Positions 1 to 7,743 of a DNA stretch of 62,870 bases are shown piece after piece. The first letter of the stretch is position 1. Every line of letters begins with the position of its first letter. This stretch comes from JBFXCK01 sp050182275. GTDB lineage: Bacteria > Pseudomonadota > Alphaproteobacteria > SHNJ01. Both the position numbers and the translations under genes were made by a program. The stretch covers positions 1 to 62,870 of the forward strand of contig JBFXCK010000009.1 of the NCBI GenBank assembly GCA_050182275.1, written 5' to 3'. Below the pieces are notes generated by a model. The model did not search any database. It was not told the DNA's origin and worked only from the letters and a program-made list of their open reading frames with translations.

Positions 1-797
1 ATCAAATTTCCGCTTTCGCTTAAATTTTTGACCGCTTTAAAACCGGATGGAATATTTTTACCGAACGCCAAAAGCCCTTCATTATTTTTTGGCTGGTCAA
101 TTGTTAAGCGCAACGGGGTTTTCGGCGCATAATGTTTTAGCATCATGCCGGGCGATTTAATGGCGTTATTTTCCTTCGCCACCTCCACCGGGCCGATGAG
201 GTTTTCAATTTCTTCTTTCGTCGCGAAACCGGCGCGTAAAATTCTGGGCTTGGCCTCGCTTAAATCAAGCACGGTTGATTCCAAACCGATTTCACATCTT
301 CCGCCATCTAAAATCATGGCGACTTGACCGCCCAGTTTTTCAACGTGCCGGGGCAAGGTCGGGCTTAAATGGCCCGATATATTGGCGCTGGGCGCTGCCA
401 AGGGAAAGGGAAGAGCGGCCAATAATTCCCGCGTCATGGCATGATTGGGCGCGCGCACCGCCAAAGTCGGCAGGCCGCTGGCGGCAAGAAGCGAAATTTT
501 AGCATCGCTTTTTCGCGGCAAAACCAGGGTTAAGGGGCCGGGCCAGAATTTTTCAATCAATTTTTGGGCATGTTCATTAATATCCACCAGTTTTTCGGCC
601 CCCCTAATACCGCTCACATGAATGATCAAAGGATTGAATTGCGGGCGGCCCTTAGCCGCGAAAATCCTGGCGATTACATCATCGCGGGTGGCGTCGCCGC
701 CCAGGCCATAGACGGTTTCGGTCGGAATCGCCACCAACTGGCCCTCTTGTAAAAGGCGGATTGCGGACTTAATATCGGTTCTAATTTTACTGCTCAT
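1..797 (-). CDS. tsaC: L-threonylcarbamoyladenylate synthase (Sua5 type), 3' end outside the window
   Basis: Makes threonylcarbamoyl-AMP from threonine, bicarbonate and ATP, the first step of t6A37 tRNA modification. Reading leftwards from an ATG at 797, 265 codons are visible before the window edge. The YrdC domain shows PTETVYGLGGDA (residues 25-36), KGRPQFNPLIIHV (about 49-61) and the APSAN segment (about 138). It is followed by an SPGMMLKHYAPK linker leading into the extra C-terminal Sua5 domain, so this is the long Sua5 form rather than the short TsaC form. The start lies 17 bases from the start of the divergent ParA gene, so the two probably share one promoter region. The C-terminus is cut by the window. 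Confidence 0.93.
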   Translation of the reverse strand, partial: MSSKIRTDIKSAIRLLQEGQLVAIPTETVYGLGGDATRDDVIARIFAAKGRPQFNPLIIHVSGIRGAEKLVDINEHAQKLIEKFWPGPLTLVLPRKSDAKISLLAASGLPTLAVRAPNHAMTRELLAALPFPLAAPSANISGHLSPTLPRHVEKLGGQVAMILDGGRCEIGLESTVLDLSEAKPRILRAGFATKEEIENLIGPVEVAKENNAIKSPGMMLKHYAPKTPLRLTIDQPKNNEGLLAFGKNIPSGFKAVKNLSESGNL

Positions 798-814
798 ATA
801 TAAGGGGGTTCTCC

Positions 815-1501
815 ATGGCCGGTCATCCTATCACTATTACCGTCGCACAGCAAAAGGGCGGTTCGGGCAAAACCACGGTTGCGCTGCAATTGGCCGCGGC
901 CTGGGATAAGCAGGGCTATAAGGTCGGCATTATCGATATCGACCCCCAAGGCAGCGCCGGCGCCTGGGCGCATAAACGCGCGCAGGAAATGGGTGAAAAT
1001 TATACCGGCCCGGAAGTGATCTCCATCACCGGCTGGCGCATGGTTGGCGAATTATCGCGCTTGAAAAATTCTTTCGATATTATTGTGGTTGATACGCCCC
1101 CGCGCGCCGAATCCGAAGTGCGCATTGCGGTGCGTTCCAGCGATTTGGTGGTGATTCCTTTGCAGCCCTCGCCGATGGATGTGTGGGCGACAAGGCCCAC
1201 TTTGGAATTCTGCCTGCGTGAAAAGGTTTTGCCATTTTTGGTTTTCAACCGCTATAGCGACCGCACCAATCTGGCCCAAGAAATGAAAGAAGCCGCCTAT
1301 GATTTGGGCGCTGAAATCGCCAATACCACGCTCGGCAGCCGCGTTGGCTTGGCGGCAAGCCTGGCCGCGGGTAAAAGCATTGTCGAAATGGCGGCGTCTT
1401 CCCCCGCCGCCGAGGAAATCGAGGCGCTGGCCAAAGAAGTTTTAAAGAAGGCGAATCAGATTAAAAATAAATCAAGCTCTGGCTATCGCCGCGCGGCTTA
1501 A
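815..1501 (+). CDS. ParA/MinD-family ATPase, orphan
   Basis: A 228-residue P-loop ATPase of the ParA/MinD/Soj type. The deviant Walker A motif KGGSGKTT is at residues 14-21, the A' motif DIDPQGS at 41-47 and the Walker B IIVVDTPP at about 90-97. Such proteins dimerise on ATP and position cargo such as plasmids, chromosomal parS complexes or protein clusters. No ParB gene or parS-like site was seen beside it, so the cargo is unknown and it should not be called the chromosomal ParA. A GGGGG-type ribosome site lies just before the ATG. It converges with cysQ, whose stop is one base away. Confidence 0.88.
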   Translation: MAGHPITITVAQQKGGSGKTTVALQLAAAWDKQGYKVGIIDIDPQGSAGAWAHKRAQEMGENYTGPEVISITGWRMVGELSRLKNSFDIIVVDTPPRAESEVRIAVRSSDLVVIPLQPSPMDVWATRPTLEFCLREKVLPFLVFNRYSDRTNLAQEMKEAAYDLGAEIANTTLGSRVGLAASLAAGKSIVEMAASSPAAEEIEALAKEVLKKANQIKNKSSSGYRRAA

Positions 1502-1502
1502 A

Positions 1503-2255
1503 TTACCAATTTCCCCGCATCATAAAAGGCTCCAATTCCAATTGCGTTGGATCAAAACGAAGCGCAGCGCCTTCCATGGTTAAAGCCTTGCCGCCTGCGG
1601 CTTCGATAATCGCAGCGCCCGCAGCCACATCCCAGGCATGAAGGCGGGTAAAACGCGGATAAAAATCAACGCTGCCTTCGGCAACCAAACCGAATTTATA
1701 GGAACCATTCAAACGCCTAACATCGCCGATGATTTTATCGCCAATGGCTTTACCCAAACGCTCAGGCTTAGCGTGGCCGGGGGAGGAGACGGTCAAATCA
1801 ATAGTCTTTCCCGCTTTTCTGACATGTATAGGTTTAAGAACATCGCGTTCTTTTTTCCAGGCTTGGGGTTTAGGATTAAGTTCGCCAGCATAAGTAAGGT
1901 TCAAGGCAGGCAAATGAATCACGCCAAGAATGGCCCGCCCCTGTTCAATCAGCGCGATATTGATAGAAAAATAAGAGCTTCCGGCAATCAATTCATTCGT
2001 TGCGTCAATTGGATCAACGCACCACCAGGCTTGGCCGTCTTTAACAAGCGGGGCCGCGCTTTCTTCCGAGATAAAGGGGATATCGGGCGCTACTTTCCCC
2101 AAGCCGGTTTTCACGAAGTTTTCGGCGGCGATATCGGCATTGGTAACTTTGCTGCCATCCGCTTTAATGCTGACGGTTAAACCCGCTTGGCGCAAATCAA
2201 GCACCAATTCGCCGGCCCGCTCGGCCACATGAATGACGGAAGATAAAAGCTCCAT
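1503..2255 (-). CDS. cysQ: Inositol-monophosphatase-family phosphatase, probably 3'(2'),5'-bisphosphate nucleotidase CysQ
   Basis: A 250-residue protein with the metal-dependent phosphatase motifs: EES at 64-66, DPIDAT at 81-86 and WDVAAG at 208-213. CysQ enzymes hydrolyse 3'-phosphoadenosine 5'-phosphate made during sulfate assimilation; related enzymes act on inositol phosphates. Assignment to CysQ rests on overall motif style (EESA, WDVAAG-A-IIEAAGG) rather than on a substrate-specific residue. The normally invariant Gly of DP[IL]DGT is Ala here, while the metal-binding Asp pair and Thr remain. The gene converges with the ParA gene with a one-base gap. Confidence 0.8.
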   Translation of the reverse strand: MELLSSVIHVAERAGELVLDLRQAGLTVSIKADGSKVTNADIAAENFVKTGLGKVAPDIPFISEESAAPLVKDGQAWWCVDPIDATNELIAGSSYFSINIALIEQGRAILGVIHLPALNLTYAGELNPKPQAWKKERDVLKPIHVRKAGKTIDLTVSSPGHAKPERLGKAIGDKIIGDVRRLNGSYKFGLVAEGSVDFYPRFTRLHAWDVAAGAAIIEAAGGKALTMEGAALRFDPTQLELEPFMMRGNW

Positions 2256-2298
2256 AGCTTTGTCTTAAGCTATTTTGCAGAACTTGACGAGGGAGTAT

Positions 2299-2784
2299 CT
2301 ATTGCGCGGGCTGGGCTGTGGGGCGGCCGGAATTGGCGCGCATGGTTTCTTGCAGCGCGTTGCGGCCGGTGCGGTTATTATAATAGGCGCTTTGCGGATT
2401 TTGCAGGCTGCGGCTGACGATTCCTTGCGCGCTCCGGGTGGTGGCGTTGCCATAAGAGCCGAAAGAATTGCCGGTGACGTTGAATTTAATATAGCGGCGG
2501 TTTTCAACTCTGCCGTCTTTATAATAACAAGTCGCAACCATTTGCTGGCTGCCAAGGCCGCTAGCCGGGTTCACCGGATCGGCTACCCACGCGCCGGCGG
2601 TTTCAACCAGGCGGTTTTCATAGCCATTGCAAAAATTCGGATTGCCTTGGTTGGATAAGGCGCCAGCCTTAGCCGGGAAGGCCAAGAATAAAACAGCCAT
2701 CGCCGCCAAAATAACCAGCCAGCGCCCATCGATACTGGCGGCCTTCGCCTTTGCTTGTCTGTAGTTGCGGTATTTGTAAGCCAT
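2299..2784 (-). CDS. Exported hypothetical protein
   Basis: Function not recognised. I chose the ATG at 2784, giving about 161 residues, because it has an AGGG ribosome site eight bases upstream; the reading frame stays open further upstream. The N-terminus is basic (MAYKYRNYRQAKAKAA), then a hydrophobic stretch LVILAAMAVLFLAF ends in PAKAGA, which looks like a signal peptide with an AxA cleavage site. The mature part has two Cys (FCNGYENR and ATCYYKDGRVENRRY), probably a disulfide, and a Gln/Asn-rich, Pro-containing C-terminus. It probably acts in the periplasm or on the surface. A perfect inverted repeat lies about 30 bases upstream. Confidence 0.7.
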   Translation of the reverse strand: MAYKYRNYRQAKAKAASIDGRWLVILAAMAVLFLAFPAKAGALSNQGNPNFCNGYENRLVETAGAWVADPVNPASGLGSQQMVATCYYKDGRVENRRYIKFNVTGNSFGSYGNATTRSAQGIVSRSLQNPQSAYYNNRTGRNALQETMRANSGRPTAQPAQ

Positions 2785-2812
2785 CGTCCAAACCCTGCCG
2801 TTTATCGTTATA

Positions 2813-2841
2813 AGTATTGTATGTTTAAAGGATACAATACT
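2813..2841. repeat. Inverted repeat upstream of the exported hypothetical gene
   Basis: Arms AGTATTGTA (2813-2821) and TACAATACT (2833-2841) are perfect nine-base complements separated by 11 bases. The repeat lies where a promoter or operator for the leftward gene starting at 2784 would be expected. There is no following T-tract on the minus strand, so an operator is more likely than a terminator. The regulator is unknown. Confidence 0.6.
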
Positions 2842-2912
2842 ATCACGCATTCGTCAAGTCAATTTTAAGGGAATATTAAGGATTGCTTCAAAATAAAATT
2901 GTTATTTATCAG

Positions 2913-3899
2913 CTACTTATTAAAAATCGCGGAGATATTGGTTAATTTCTCGGTATGGATCGCCACTACATTAAGGTTTACATTGTCATATAACAGCCGG
3001 TCTTCAGGCCGGGTGGGAACCAGGGCTAGGGTGGCTTTATCGCCATTTTTGGCTAGGGCAAGGTCAAAGGTGAAAACCGGCATTCCTTCGGCCATGATTT
3101 GCCAGCAGGGCAGGAAGAAATGATAGCCCCATTCGCGCAGCAATTTCAGCGGCAAGAATTTTTCCTTTAAATTTTTAGTGGTGTAAAGATTTTCAATCAA
3201 AATGGCGGGCTTATGCGCGCGCAATAGTTTCTCGGCGCCTTGCAGCACTTCCGCCTCATGCCCCTCGACATCGATTTTCGTCAGCGCAGGCGCCGGCAAG
3301 TTTAAATCATCCAGGCGCGCGCGTTTAATGCCCTTGCCGGCCGCAATGCGTTTGCCGCCGCTATCCCAGCTGGTGTTTTCAGATGCCGCTTCGCCGCTTC
3401 CGGCGCTGATGGCCAAATGATGCACGGTCAATTTATCATGCCGCCATTGATTCTTTAAACTTAACAAATCGCCAAAAGTTTCTGCTTCTAATTCAAACGC
3501 ATGAACCTGGCCTTGAAATTGCGAATTGCCGGCGATTGCATGGGCGAAATAACCCCAATTGCTGCCGATGTCAAAGAATACGCCATCAACGCCCAGCAAA
3601 ATTTCCGCAACGCGCAGGCTTTCCATTTCGTAAGGGCTGGCGTCGATGAATTGATGGACAAATTGTAAATTCGCGGCCCTGAATTTCGCCGGTTTGCCGT
3701 AAAGCTCGATGACTCCTTCCGCCTTTGGCCAGCAGCAAGGAATTGCTTGACCCAAGAAGGGCAATAGTTTTTTTAAGATACGCCTTTTCCAGCGTTTGCT
3801 TTTTATTTTGCTGGCCCAACGCAAGAAGGCAAGCGGCCAAGGCAGCGCAGCGATCCGGTAAACCGGAGCGACTGAAACGTCCCGCGTAAAATGCTGCAT
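2913..3899 (-). CDS. FkbM-family SAM-dependent methyltransferase
   Basis: A 328-residue protein with the FkbM layout: a glycine-poor SAM motif FFDIGSNWGYFAH (108-120), an acidic turn AFELEAETF (about 134-142) and the family signature KIDVEGHEAEVLQG (208-221). FkbM proteins O-methylate sugars or polyketides, often on surface polysaccharides; the substrate here cannot be read from the sequence. The basic, Trp-rich N-terminus (residues 1-45) could bind membrane. It starts six bases after the mlaD stop, so the two are probably one transcript, although no clear ribosome site precedes the ATG. Confidence 0.85.
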   Translation of the reverse strand: MQHFTRDVSVAPVYRIAALPWPLAFLRWASKIKSKRWKRRILKKLLPFLGQAIPCCWPKAEGVIELYGKPAKFRAANLQFVHQFIDASPYEMESLRVAEILLGVDGVFFDIGSNWGYFAHAIAGNSQFQGQVHAFELEAETFGDLLSLKNQWRHDKLTVHHLAISAGSGEAASENTSWDSGGKRIAAGKGIKRARLDDLNLPAPALTKIDVEGHEAEVLQGAEKLLRAHKPAILIENLYTTKNLKEKFLPLKLLREWGYHFFLPCWQIMAEGMPVFTFDLALAKNGDKATLALVPTRPEDRLLYDNVNLNVVAIHTEKLTNISAIFNK

Positions 3900-3905
3900 G
3901 GAAAA

Positions 3906-4439
3906 TTAGGGGGTGGGGGAAACAGGCGCGGTTTCCAAAGGCTTGGCCAAAGGCGCAGGCGAAGAAGCCGCCACATTATCCTTGCTTTCTTTATCTGCGG
4001 TGCTGAAAATAAAGCGGCCCAGCAATTGCACCAAATCAACCGGCCCCTGGGTTTGAAGGATACGGCCCCGGCCGTCGGTTGAAATTATTTCATCCTGGTT
4101 TCCCGGAATCAAGGAAACGTAATTGCCGCCCAATAGGCCCTCACTCGAAATTTCGGCGATGGTATCAACCGGCAATTTAATGTTGTTTTCCACGGTAAGC
4201 ATGGTCAAGGCGCGGAAACTTTCCGGATCTAATTTTAAATCGCTAACGGTGCCGACCTTAATGCCGCTGATGCGCACATCGCTGCCCATTTTGACGCCGC
4301 CCAATTTGTCGAACGCGGCTAAAACTTGATACCCCGACGAGGCGCGCAAATCGGCCATGCGGTAAGCAAAAATTAAAAAGATGGCGGCAATGGCCAAAAC
4401 AACGGCGCCAAGCACGGCTTCAATGGTATTGCGTTTCAT
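3906..4439 (-). CDS. mlaD: MlaD/MCE-domain protein of outer-membrane lipid transport
   Basis: A 177-residue single-pass inner-membrane protein with a TM helix at about 7-27 and an MCE domain at about 37-115 (LGGVKMGSDVRISGIKVGTV, SSEGLLGGNYVSL). It ends in an Ala/Pro-rich periplasmic tail. MlaD forms a hexameric ring on the MlaFEDB complex and carries phospholipids between the membranes. No mlaE, mlaF or mlaB is beside it, so the rest of the complex must be encoded elsewhere. It follows the NDUFA12 gene by 47 bases and precedes the FkbM gene. Confidence 0.92.
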   Translation of the reverse strand: MKRNTIEAVLGAVVLAIAAIFLIFAYRMADLRASSGYQVLAAFDKLGGVKMGSDVRISGIKVGTVSDLKLDPESFRALTMLTVENNIKLPVDTIAEISSEGLLGGNYVSLIPGNQDEIISTDGRGRILQTQGPVDLVQLLGRFIFSTADKESKDNVAASSPAPLAKPLETAPVSPTP

Positions 4440-4486
4440 GTCCTGCTTCCTAGCGCGATTTTGGCTTTAGGTCAAAAGATTTTGTA

Positions 4487-4855
4487 TTAGCGGTTATCCG
4501 GCACCCAGGCTTCGTAATCGCCGGTAGCTTTGGCGCGTTTGGCGCCTTTTAACACATGGCCAGGCGGGCGGTAGGCATTGGGCGTGCCGGTCAAATTTTC
4601 TTGATGCGGTTTAATCCAAGGCTTGGCTGCGGAATTAGAAACCGGGCCCGGCAATTCATCGGTAATATAATGCAGCCAGCCATGCCATTCGGGAGGAACT
4701 TTGCTGGCCTCGGCTTCGCCTTGATACATGACCCAGCGCTTAGGCTTGCGGCTTTGGGGGGCGGATTTTTCCTGGTAATAAATATTACCTATATAATCAC
4801 GGCCAACCTCGTGGCCTTTGAGCCAAGTATATAAACGGGTGCCAAGCAAGTTCAT
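4487..4855 (-). CDS. NDUFA12-family accessory subunit of NADH:ubiquinone oxidoreductase
   Basis: A 122-residue homologue of mitochondrial complex I subunit NDUFA12 (B17.2), a supernumerary subunit that alphaproteobacteria share with mitochondria. Family hallmarks are RLYTWLKGHEVGRDYIGNIYY, then RRWVMYQGE-like KRWVMYQGEAEASKVPPEW and the GWLHYITDELP segment. I chose the ATG at 4855 because family members begin NLLGTRLYTW. The frame continues upstream to a TTG at 4939, but that extension does not resemble the family. No strong ribosome site precedes 4855. It marks the lineage as alphaproteobacterial. Confidence 0.9.
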   Translation of the reverse strand: MNLLGTRLYTWLKGHEVGRDYIGNIYYQEKSAPQSRKPKRWVMYQGEAEASKVPPEWHGWLHYITDELPGPVSNSAAKPWIKPHQENLTGTPNAYRPPGHVLKGAKRAKATGDYEAWVPDNR

Positions 4856-4929
4856 GCCGCGAAAGCTATAGGAAATCCGGCTCTGTTTCAATAGTTTCCC
4901 CGCGGCGGTGGCAGTGGCGCGGATAGCGT

Positions 4930-4938
4930 TTATCCACA
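4930..4938 (+). promoter_or_regulatory. Perfect DnaA-box sequence
   Basis: TTATCCACA, matching the strict DnaA box, lies in the spacer between the NDUFA12 start and the next rightward ORF. A one-mismatch relative (ATTTCCACA) is at about 4972-4980, and an AT-rich stretch follows at about 5030-5076. One good box is not enough to call an origin; it may be a DnaA-titration or regulatory site, or chance. Confidence 0.35.
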
Positions 4939-5093
4939 ACCCTTTGTTGTTTTCCTACCACAAGCCCTTAGATTTCCACAGGAAATCTTTTTTGACCGCC
5001 GCATTTTCCTGGTGCAGGGGAAAGCCGCGCGATAATCATACTCTCAAGAATAATTATAACCCTTTTACTTTTTACAGGATGGTTACGCCGCTC

Positions 5094-5318
5094 ATGTCCG
5101 CCCCCCTTACCTGGCAACAACGCTTAGGCTTCGACGGATTTTTGTGGGTTAAGCACGGCAAAATTACCCGCGTCAGCCTGGGGGAGAGGGCATCCCAAGC
5201 CTTATCCTGCGTCATGCATGGCAATGATAATTTCATCAACGATAATCAACCAGTTTCGGCCACGGCAAAAGCGCGTTTGCGCAGCGCCTTGCGCCCCACT
5301 CTTTACCCTGCCTCCTAA
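5094..5318 (+). CDS. Small hypothetical protein
   Basis: Function not recognised. A 74-residue reading frame starts MSAPLTWQQRLGFDGF. An in-frame ATG at 5079 is an alternative start, and the frame is open further upstream, but that part looks like non-coding translation. Support for a real gene comes from the strong intrinsic terminator that begins two bases after the stop, and from the AT-rich, promoter-like DNA just upstream (5040-5076). Against it, there is no good ribosome site and the C-terminal half (Arg/Pro/Leu) is unremarkable. Confidence 0.45.
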   Translation: MSAPLTWQQRLGFDGFLWVKHGKITRVSLGERASQALSCVMHGNDNFINDNQPVSATAKARLRSALRPTLYPAS

Positions 5319-5319
5319 C

Positions 5320-5358
5320 TTGAGAGGTGAAGCTTTGGCTTCACCTCTCAAATTTTTT
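5320..5358 (+). terminator. Intrinsic terminator
   Basis: A 14-base-pair perfect stem (TTGAGAGGTGAAGC, 5320-5333, pairing with 5338-5351) with the loop TTTG is followed by AA-free T-tract TTTTTT at 5353-5358. It ends any rightward transcript from the small ORF at 5094-5318. Confidence 0.85.
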
Positions 5359-5373
5359 CTATTCAAAATAAGT

Positions 5374-5398
5374 TCATCCTTCGACAGGCTCAGGATGA
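5374..5398. repeat. Interspersed palindromic repeat, locus 1 (single unit)
   Basis: Arms TCATCCT and AGGATGA flank the loop TCGACAGGCTC. This is one unit of the short palindrome family found in pairs at 30227-30280, 43950-44006 and 44666-44737. Here it is single and lies just before the AGAGG ribosome site of the RidA gene. Confidence 0.8.
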
Positions 5399-5412
5399 GC
5401 TAGAGGTTGTTA

Positions 5413-5877
5413 ATGCACGATATCGCCCAGCGTTTAAAAGAGTTGAACATCGCTTTGCCTACGCCTGCGGGGGCGGTGGCGAATTATGTGGGTTACAGCA
5501 TCAGCGGTAAAAATATTTTCATTTCCGGCCAATTGCCGATGGATCAAGGCAAGCCGCAATTCATCGGCAAATTGGGCAAAGAATTTTCCATCGAACAAGG
5601 CCAGCAAGCCGCGCGCCTGTGCGCCATTAATGTGTTGGCGCAATTGCAGGCGGCGTTGCATGGCGAATGGTTCAAATTGGCGGCGTGCGTGAAATTAACC
5701 GGCTTTATCAATTGCCCGGATAATTTTATTGACCAGTCCAAAGTCATGAACGGCGCCAGCGATTTAATGGTTGAAGTTCTAGGAGATCAAGGCCGCCATG
5801 CGCGCGCCGCAGTCGGCGTCAGCTCCCTTCCGCTGGGTGTGGCGGTTGAGGTTGAGGGGATTTTCAGCTTGCGCTAA
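5413..5877 (+). CDS. RidA (YjgF/YER057c/UK114) family protein
   Basis: A 154-residue member of the RidA superfamily, whose best-studied members hydrolyse reactive enamine/imine intermediates. The core fold is seen in YVGYSISGKNIFISGQLPM, then QGQQAARLCAINVLAQL, VKLTGFINCPDNFIDQ, and the end GRHARAAVGVSSLPLGVAVEVE. The catalytic-type Arg of RidA (in the RxxR/GRxARxAVGV region) is present. Length above the usual 125-130 residues and the ending match the subgroup often annotated as chorismate-mutase-like endoribonuclease/RidA, not RidA itself. Start at ATG 5413 is set by AGAGG six bases upstream. Confidence 0.85.
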   Translation: MHDIAQRLKELNIALPTPAGAVANYVGYSISGKNIFISGQLPMDQGKPQFIGKLGKEFSIEQGQQAARLCAINVLAQLQAALHGEWFKLAACVKLTGFINCPDNFIDQSKVMNGASDLMVEVLGDQGRHARAAVGVSSLPLGVAVEVEGIFSLR

Positions 5878-5924
5878 CCTTTTAAAAGATTAGCGTCTTT
5901 CCCTATTGTAGATTTATATAAAAA

Positions 5925-6317
5925 TTACATTTCCTTGGTTTTTAATAAACGCAACAATTCCGCAGGCGAAGGCTTCCTCGATCGGCGTTGATGCGGATGC
6001 GGTATGTCGTTCTGCAAAAGAAATGAGCGCAGATCTCGGGTGATTCTGTCTTTTACCGCCGGATGAAGACGGGCGCCGTGATGAATATAAACATATCCCA
6101 GCGCATCAAGGCTTTTCCAAAATGCCCACCCTTGAATTACCTTGCCCTCAGCTTGAGTGGTGAAAAATATTCTATGGCGGTAAATACGGTAAGGCCCCAA
6201 ATCAGCGGGAATTTGGTTTTCACTTAAAGAATGAACTTCAAATGAAAGCCCTTTTTTAGGAATGCTAGGTTCAGCAGCAAATGCGCGCGCGGGCGCTTGA
6301 TTAGATAATATTGTCAT
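5925..6317 (-). CDS. Hypothetical protein
   Basis: Function not recognised. The ATG at 6317 was chosen because GGAGGG lies five bases upstream; this gives 130 residues starting MTILSNQAPARAFAAEP. The middle part is rich in aromatic and His residues (GPYRIYRHRIFFTTQAEGK, GWAFWKSLDALGYVYIHHG), and the C-terminal end is basic (HPHQRRSRKPSPAELLRLL). There is no signal peptide or membrane segment with this start. Divergent from serC with about 135 bases between, enough for two promoters. Confidence 0.65.
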   Translation of the reverse strand: MTILSNQAPARAFAAEPSIPKKGLSFEVHSLSENQIPADLGPYRIYRHRIFFTTQAEGKVIQGWAFWKSLDALGYVYIHHGARLHPAVKDRITRDLRSFLLQNDIPHPHQRRSRKPSPAELLRLLKTKEM

Positions 6318-6451
6318 TATAACCCTCCGTTTAAAATTTTGTGCCTTAATATTGCCGGAAAACGAAATATATACAATAAGCTGTAAGAAGAAAAGACATT
6401 TATGCACAAGTTTTTGATTCATTTTTTTGCGCATTCGCGCTAGAAAGCCTA

Positions 6452-7633
6452 ATGCAAGCTTCCCCTCTCGCCTTAAAACCTGTCGCTAAGCCAATGTTGC
6501 GCCCCAGCAACCCATGTTTTGGCTCAGGGCCAACCGCCAAGCGTCCGGGCTGGTCGCCGCAAGTTTTGGAAAAAGCCTTAGCGGGCAGAAGCCACCGTTC
6601 TAAGGAAGGCTATGCGCGGATTCAATATTTGCTAGAGCTATCGCGCAACATTTTAAAAATCCCCGATGATTATTTAATCGCCTTGGTGCCAGGTTCCGAC
6701 ACCGGCGCTATCGAAATGGCGTTATGGGGCATGATCGGCCCGCGCGGCGTTGATGTGCTGGCCTGGGATAAATTCGGCGAATTATGGGTACATGATATTG
6801 TCCATGAATTGAAAATCAAAGATGTGCGCACTTTCAAAGCGCCTTACGGCGAATTGCCCGATTTAAAACAAGTCGATACCGACCGCGATGTGGTGTTCAC
6901 CTGGACCGGCACCACCACCGGCGTATGCGTGCCCGATGGCGCCTGGATTTATGACGAGCGCGAGGGGCTTACGATTTGCGATGCAACGGCTGCCGTATTC
7001 GCGGTCGATTTGCCGTGGGATAAGCTCGATGTCACCACTTATTCCTGGCAAAAAGTTTTGGGCGGGGAAGGGGCGCATGGCATGTTGATTTTGTCGCCCC
7101 GCGCCGTTGAACGCATTAAATCTTACACGCCGCCCTGGCCGATGCCGCGTTTGTTCCGTTTAATGAGAGACGGCAATTTCATGAGCCAGGTGTTCGATGG
7201 TTCAACCATCAATACGCCATCCATGTTGTGCGTCGAAGATTGCATCGATGTGCTGGAATGGATTCAATCAACCGGCGGGTTGGCTTCCTCAATCAAACGC
7301 TCGAAAGCGAATTTGGCGGCTTTAAGCGCCTGGATTGAAAAAACCCATTGGGTCGATTTTTACGCCAAGGAACCCTCGACCCGCGCCAGCACGGCCATGA
7401 CCTTCAATGTCATCCAGCCCGGCTACCGCGAATTGGAGCCAAAAACCAATGCCGAATGGGTGCAAAAAATTTCCGATATTCTGGCGGCCGAGGGCGCTGC
7501 CTATGATATTCACGGCCATAAGGAAATGCCGCCGCATTTGCGGATTTGGGGTGGAACGACGGTGGAAACCAAAAATATCGAAATTTTATTGCCATGGTTG
7601 GAATGGGCCTATCAGCAAATTGTCACGGCTTAA
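6452..7633 (+). CDS. serC: Phosphoserine aminotransferase
   Basis: A 393-residue class V PLP aminotransferase that converts 3-phosphohydroxypyruvate and glutamate to phosphoserine in serine biosynthesis, and can serve the pyridoxal branch. The alpha-proteobacterial type is indicated by RPSNPCFGSGPTAKRPGW near the N-terminus. The PLP-binding lysine is K201 in YSWQKVLGGEGAHG, and WTGTTTGVCV (151-160) is the cofactor phosphate region. The next gene in many alphaproteobacteria is serA; here it is absent and a HisZ-like gene follows after 110 bases. The start could be Met15 (6494), but 6452 keeps a weak AGAAAG ribosome site. Confidence 0.95.
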   Translation: MQASPLALKPVAKPMLRPSNPCFGSGPTAKRPGWSPQVLEKALAGRSHRSKEGYARIQYLLELSRNILKIPDDYLIALVPGSDTGAIEMALWGMIGPRGVDVLAWDKFGELWVHDIVHELKIKDVRTFKAPYGELPDLKQVDTDRDVVFTWTGTTTGVCVPDGAWIYDEREGLTICDATAAVFAVDLPWDKLDVTTYSWQKVLGGEGAHGMLILSPRAVERIKSYTPPWPMPRLFRLMRDGNFMSQVFDGSTINTPSMLCVEDCIDVLEWIQSTGGLASSIKRSKANLAALSAWIEKTHWVDFYAKEPSTRASTAMTFNVIQPGYRELEPKTNAEWVQKISDILAAEGAAYDIHGHKEMPPHLRIWGGTTVETKNIEILLPWLEWAYQQIVTA

Positions 7634-7743
7634 GGGATTTTGGCAGGCTTTCCGTGATAAACCGCCCTAAAGTAAGCAAAAATTAGTAGTTTAGAATTAA
7701 GGTAAAACAGCGCTCCTAGCTAAAATTTCTAAAGGCATTATTC

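Noticed and set aside
815..1501. The ParA-like gene as the chromosomal segregation ParA
   Set aside because: No parB, gidA/gidB or parS-like sites beside it; orphan ParA proteins with other cargos are common.
4908..5093. N-terminal extension of the small ORF at 5094 back to an early start at 4908
   Set aside because: It overlaps the divergent NDUFA12 upstream region and the DnaA-box/AT-rich DNA, and the translated stretch has no protein-like character.
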